Positions 62,401 to 64,000 of a stretch of DNA of 64,000 nucleotides are shown one piece after another; position 1 is the stretch's first letter; each line of letters starts with the position of its first letter. Position numbers and translations under genes: made by a program. The stretch is from Cliona cf. orientalis (Eukaryota > Porifera > Demospongiae > Clionaida > Clionaidae), in the NCBI GenBank assembly GCA_963930775.1, contig OZ005704.1, forward strand, positions 310,001 through 374,000, read 5' to 3'. The notes under the pieces are model-generated. The model saw only the letters and a list, made by a program, of their open reading frames with translations. It did no database searches and was not told the origin of the DNA.

Positions 62401-64000
62401 GGGAGAGGGAGAGGGAGAAGAGAGTGGAAGGTGGTGGTGGTGATGAATCGGGGGAGACAAAGGAGGAGCTGAAGAGAGTTGTGAGGCGAGTGAGCAGCAT
62501 CGTCGACATGAACGACCAGGAGCTGACCCGTGTTGCTAAGAGTACAACGCCAGTCAGGCACGGGCCAAGGATATCTGTGATGAACACTCAAGAGCCACCG
62601 CATCTTTCTTCGTCAGCACCCAGCGCTGGAGTGGCCATTCCCAAACCAAAGCTGATTCGTAGACGGCGGTCAAACAGCTCGGATACCATCCTTCGCCCTC
62701 CCTCGATCAAGAAGGCTTATTCCAACGATCCTAGGATGATGAGACATGCTAATATTCAGCGGAAGCCACGAGCCAAGGTGTCGAACTTGATTAAAATGTT
62801 TGAGGCCAAATCGCCCGACCATCACCGAAGGGAGCAGGTGAACGTCTTTAATTGGACGCCTCCCTCACCACGAAGGAGATCAAATGCTCTCAGTGAAGTC
62901 AGCTCCGGTGATAGTACGGAGAGTTCGCCTAGCCATGGTGTTGGTAGACCTTATCTGCCCCCCAAGCCTCAATATTCAATACCACCAGTTCCCCCCAAGC
63001 CTATTCCTACCACTGGAGAAGGCCCCCCTACCGTTCCCCCTCGAACTCCAGCACCTTTGGTTCCCCCCAAACCTCCCGGGAGCAAGCCCCCAACGATTGT
63101 CCCTCGTATGCCAAGACAGCGATCACATTCTGACTCCGATTCCAAGATCCTGGATGATGGCCTTCCCCCCAGAGTGCCCCCAAAGTTAGTTGAAGCATAA
63201 AATTCTCTAAATGCTTGCATGGAAACATTGCTTGTAGCTTGCTAATCAATTCTACATGCATTTTAAATATTATTGTCGACTACATGTAAATATGCAGATT
63301 TTAATGCGTGACGATCTTACACTAAAAGGTGTGAAATGTATTTTTCATAACAATTTTCTCTTTTTTTAGACGTTCAGTGTTGCTACGAGACCATGACCTT
63401 CCCCCCTCGCTGGGGGGCAGTGGTGCCATCACGACCTCTGCCAGCGTCTCCAGGGGCTCTCACTACGAACAGATTGAGTTCTATGGCATGAGGGAGAACG
63501 AGGTAGCCCCTGGAATTAGGAAGGAGGACGACGCTCGAGCGAAGGAGTCTAGACACTCGTCTTCACCGCCTCAGGGCTGGCTCCTACTGACTGACGAACA
63601 CCTTGCAGCTGCTAGCATGGAACAAAGGTGAGCTGTGTACATGTATATGAAGGTATTTAAGCTTCTTGGCTTCTAAGCTTCTAAGCTTTTTGAGCAGTAT
63701 GTAACAAATATTTTGTGTTTTGTCTTGGTTGCAGTGAGAGAGGGGAGGGTGGTGGAGGTAAAGGTGCCAAGGCCAAGTGGATATCCAAACCGTCCTGGGC
63801 CAAGAAACGTGAGCTAAACACAACCATTAATGGATAACTGGATAAACATTGCACTTTATTACCATGGTGACGGCCAATTGGCAGCTCTTAGGGCTGTTGA
63901 CCTGCACTTGTAGCTGGCACTGGGGGATTTGTTGCTTTGCCATGTTTTACTCCCACCGTTCTCTGCTTCCTCTCTCTCTCTCCCCCTCTTAGTTCAAATC
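59435..64000 (+). CDS. SH2 adaptor, RIN-like, incomplete at the right edge
   Basis: Exons: 59435-59473, 59563-59627, 59873-60081, 60664-60695, 61276-61390, 61470-61548, 61631-61698, 61888-63184, 63370-63627, 63735-63808, then 63993 onward. About 745 residues precede the last visible exon. After a short basic N-terminus comes an SH2 domain (LWLMPNLSRPEAAKMLF, GSFVVRNSQKARYALSVRLE, HFLIQTNQQRFLTIQGSNL, SIFDLLAYFCFNQ), with the phosphotyrosine Arg in VVRNS. The spacing and the PCLLRPP end recall RIN Ras/Rab interactors. The long exon 8 is rich in SH3-ligand motifs (APPPLPPRTD, VPPPKPPRTD, PVPPKP, TVPPRTPAPLVPPKPPG). Any VPS9 or RA domain would lie outside the window, so RIN identity is tentative. 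A tag exon stop (TAA at 63200) would apply if intron 8 were retained. Confidence 0.75.
63809..63992. other. Last visible intron of the RIN-like gene
   Basis: It starts with GTGAGC and ends in a CT-rich tract followed by TTAG, after which eight bases of a new exon are visible. The ORF read-through here (TAA in the intron) would only matter for an unspliced form. Confidence 0.5.

Noticed and set aside
1..64000. CRISPR array, prokaryotic operon or phage elements
   Set aside because: All coding content is spliced eukaryotic sequence; no direct-repeat/spacer pattern of the CRISPR type is present.

Overview
The window is eukaryotic nuclear DNA from an early-branching animal, most likely a demosponge. 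Every gene is cut by short GT-AG introns. The gene set is animal: adhesion GPCR with a GPS motif, FANCD2, pinin, TAF6L, ArfGAP1, RMDN, CDPF1, and DH and SH2 signalling proteins. One gene joins a death-fold-like region to helical and alpha/beta regions that I associate, from memory only, with invertebrate and especially sponge death-domain proteins. The species itself is an inference. Exon boundaries were placed by hand from splice sites and reading-frame continuity; expect occasional errors of a few bases.

Layout. 1-1659 (-): 5' half of a GH63/MGH1-like glycoside hydrolase, running off the left edge. 2118-8085 (-): LRR-EGF-GAIN-7TM adhesion GPCR. 8402-13288 (+): a complete, inverted paralogue of the GH63-like gene. 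13680-16864 (-): ArfGAP1. 17062-22217 (+): a large TPR protein with cadherin-like sandwiches and a Cys-rich region. 22457-24540 (-): RMDN/PTPIP51-like protein. 24551-25426 (-): CDPF1. 25589-33648 (+): FANCD2, with a tRNA-Lys(CTT) antisense in an intron. 33899-34632 (-): mitochondrial ribosomal protein mL49. 34626-36674 (+): pinin. 36899-37349 (-): FAM177-like. 37472-41285 (+): TAF6L. 41435-46386 (-): death-fold/DH RhoGEF. 47491-58780 (-): its DH paralogue with much longer introns. 59435-right edge (+): RIN-like SH2 adaptor, incomplete.

Genome style. Strands alternate almost gene by gene, giving short divergent (shared-promoter) and short convergent spacers. Several divergent spacers hold recognisable cis motifs that suit the genes beside them: a palindromic E2F site at CDPF1/FANCD2, an NRF1 consensus at mL49/pinin, and a UPRE-like box at ArfGAP1. 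Introns and spacers carry several families of small inverted-repeat (MITE-like) elements and two complex tandem arrays.

The genes do not form one pathway; they are mostly conserved housekeeping genes (secretory coat, membrane contact, DNA crosslink repair, mitochondrial translation, splicing, SAGA-type transcription) next to lineage-specific signalling genes. The points most worth following are the near-identical gene-conversion tract shared by the two inverted GH63-like genes, the death-fold/DH fusion, the LRR-EGF adhesion GPCR, and the unfamiliar TPR protein.
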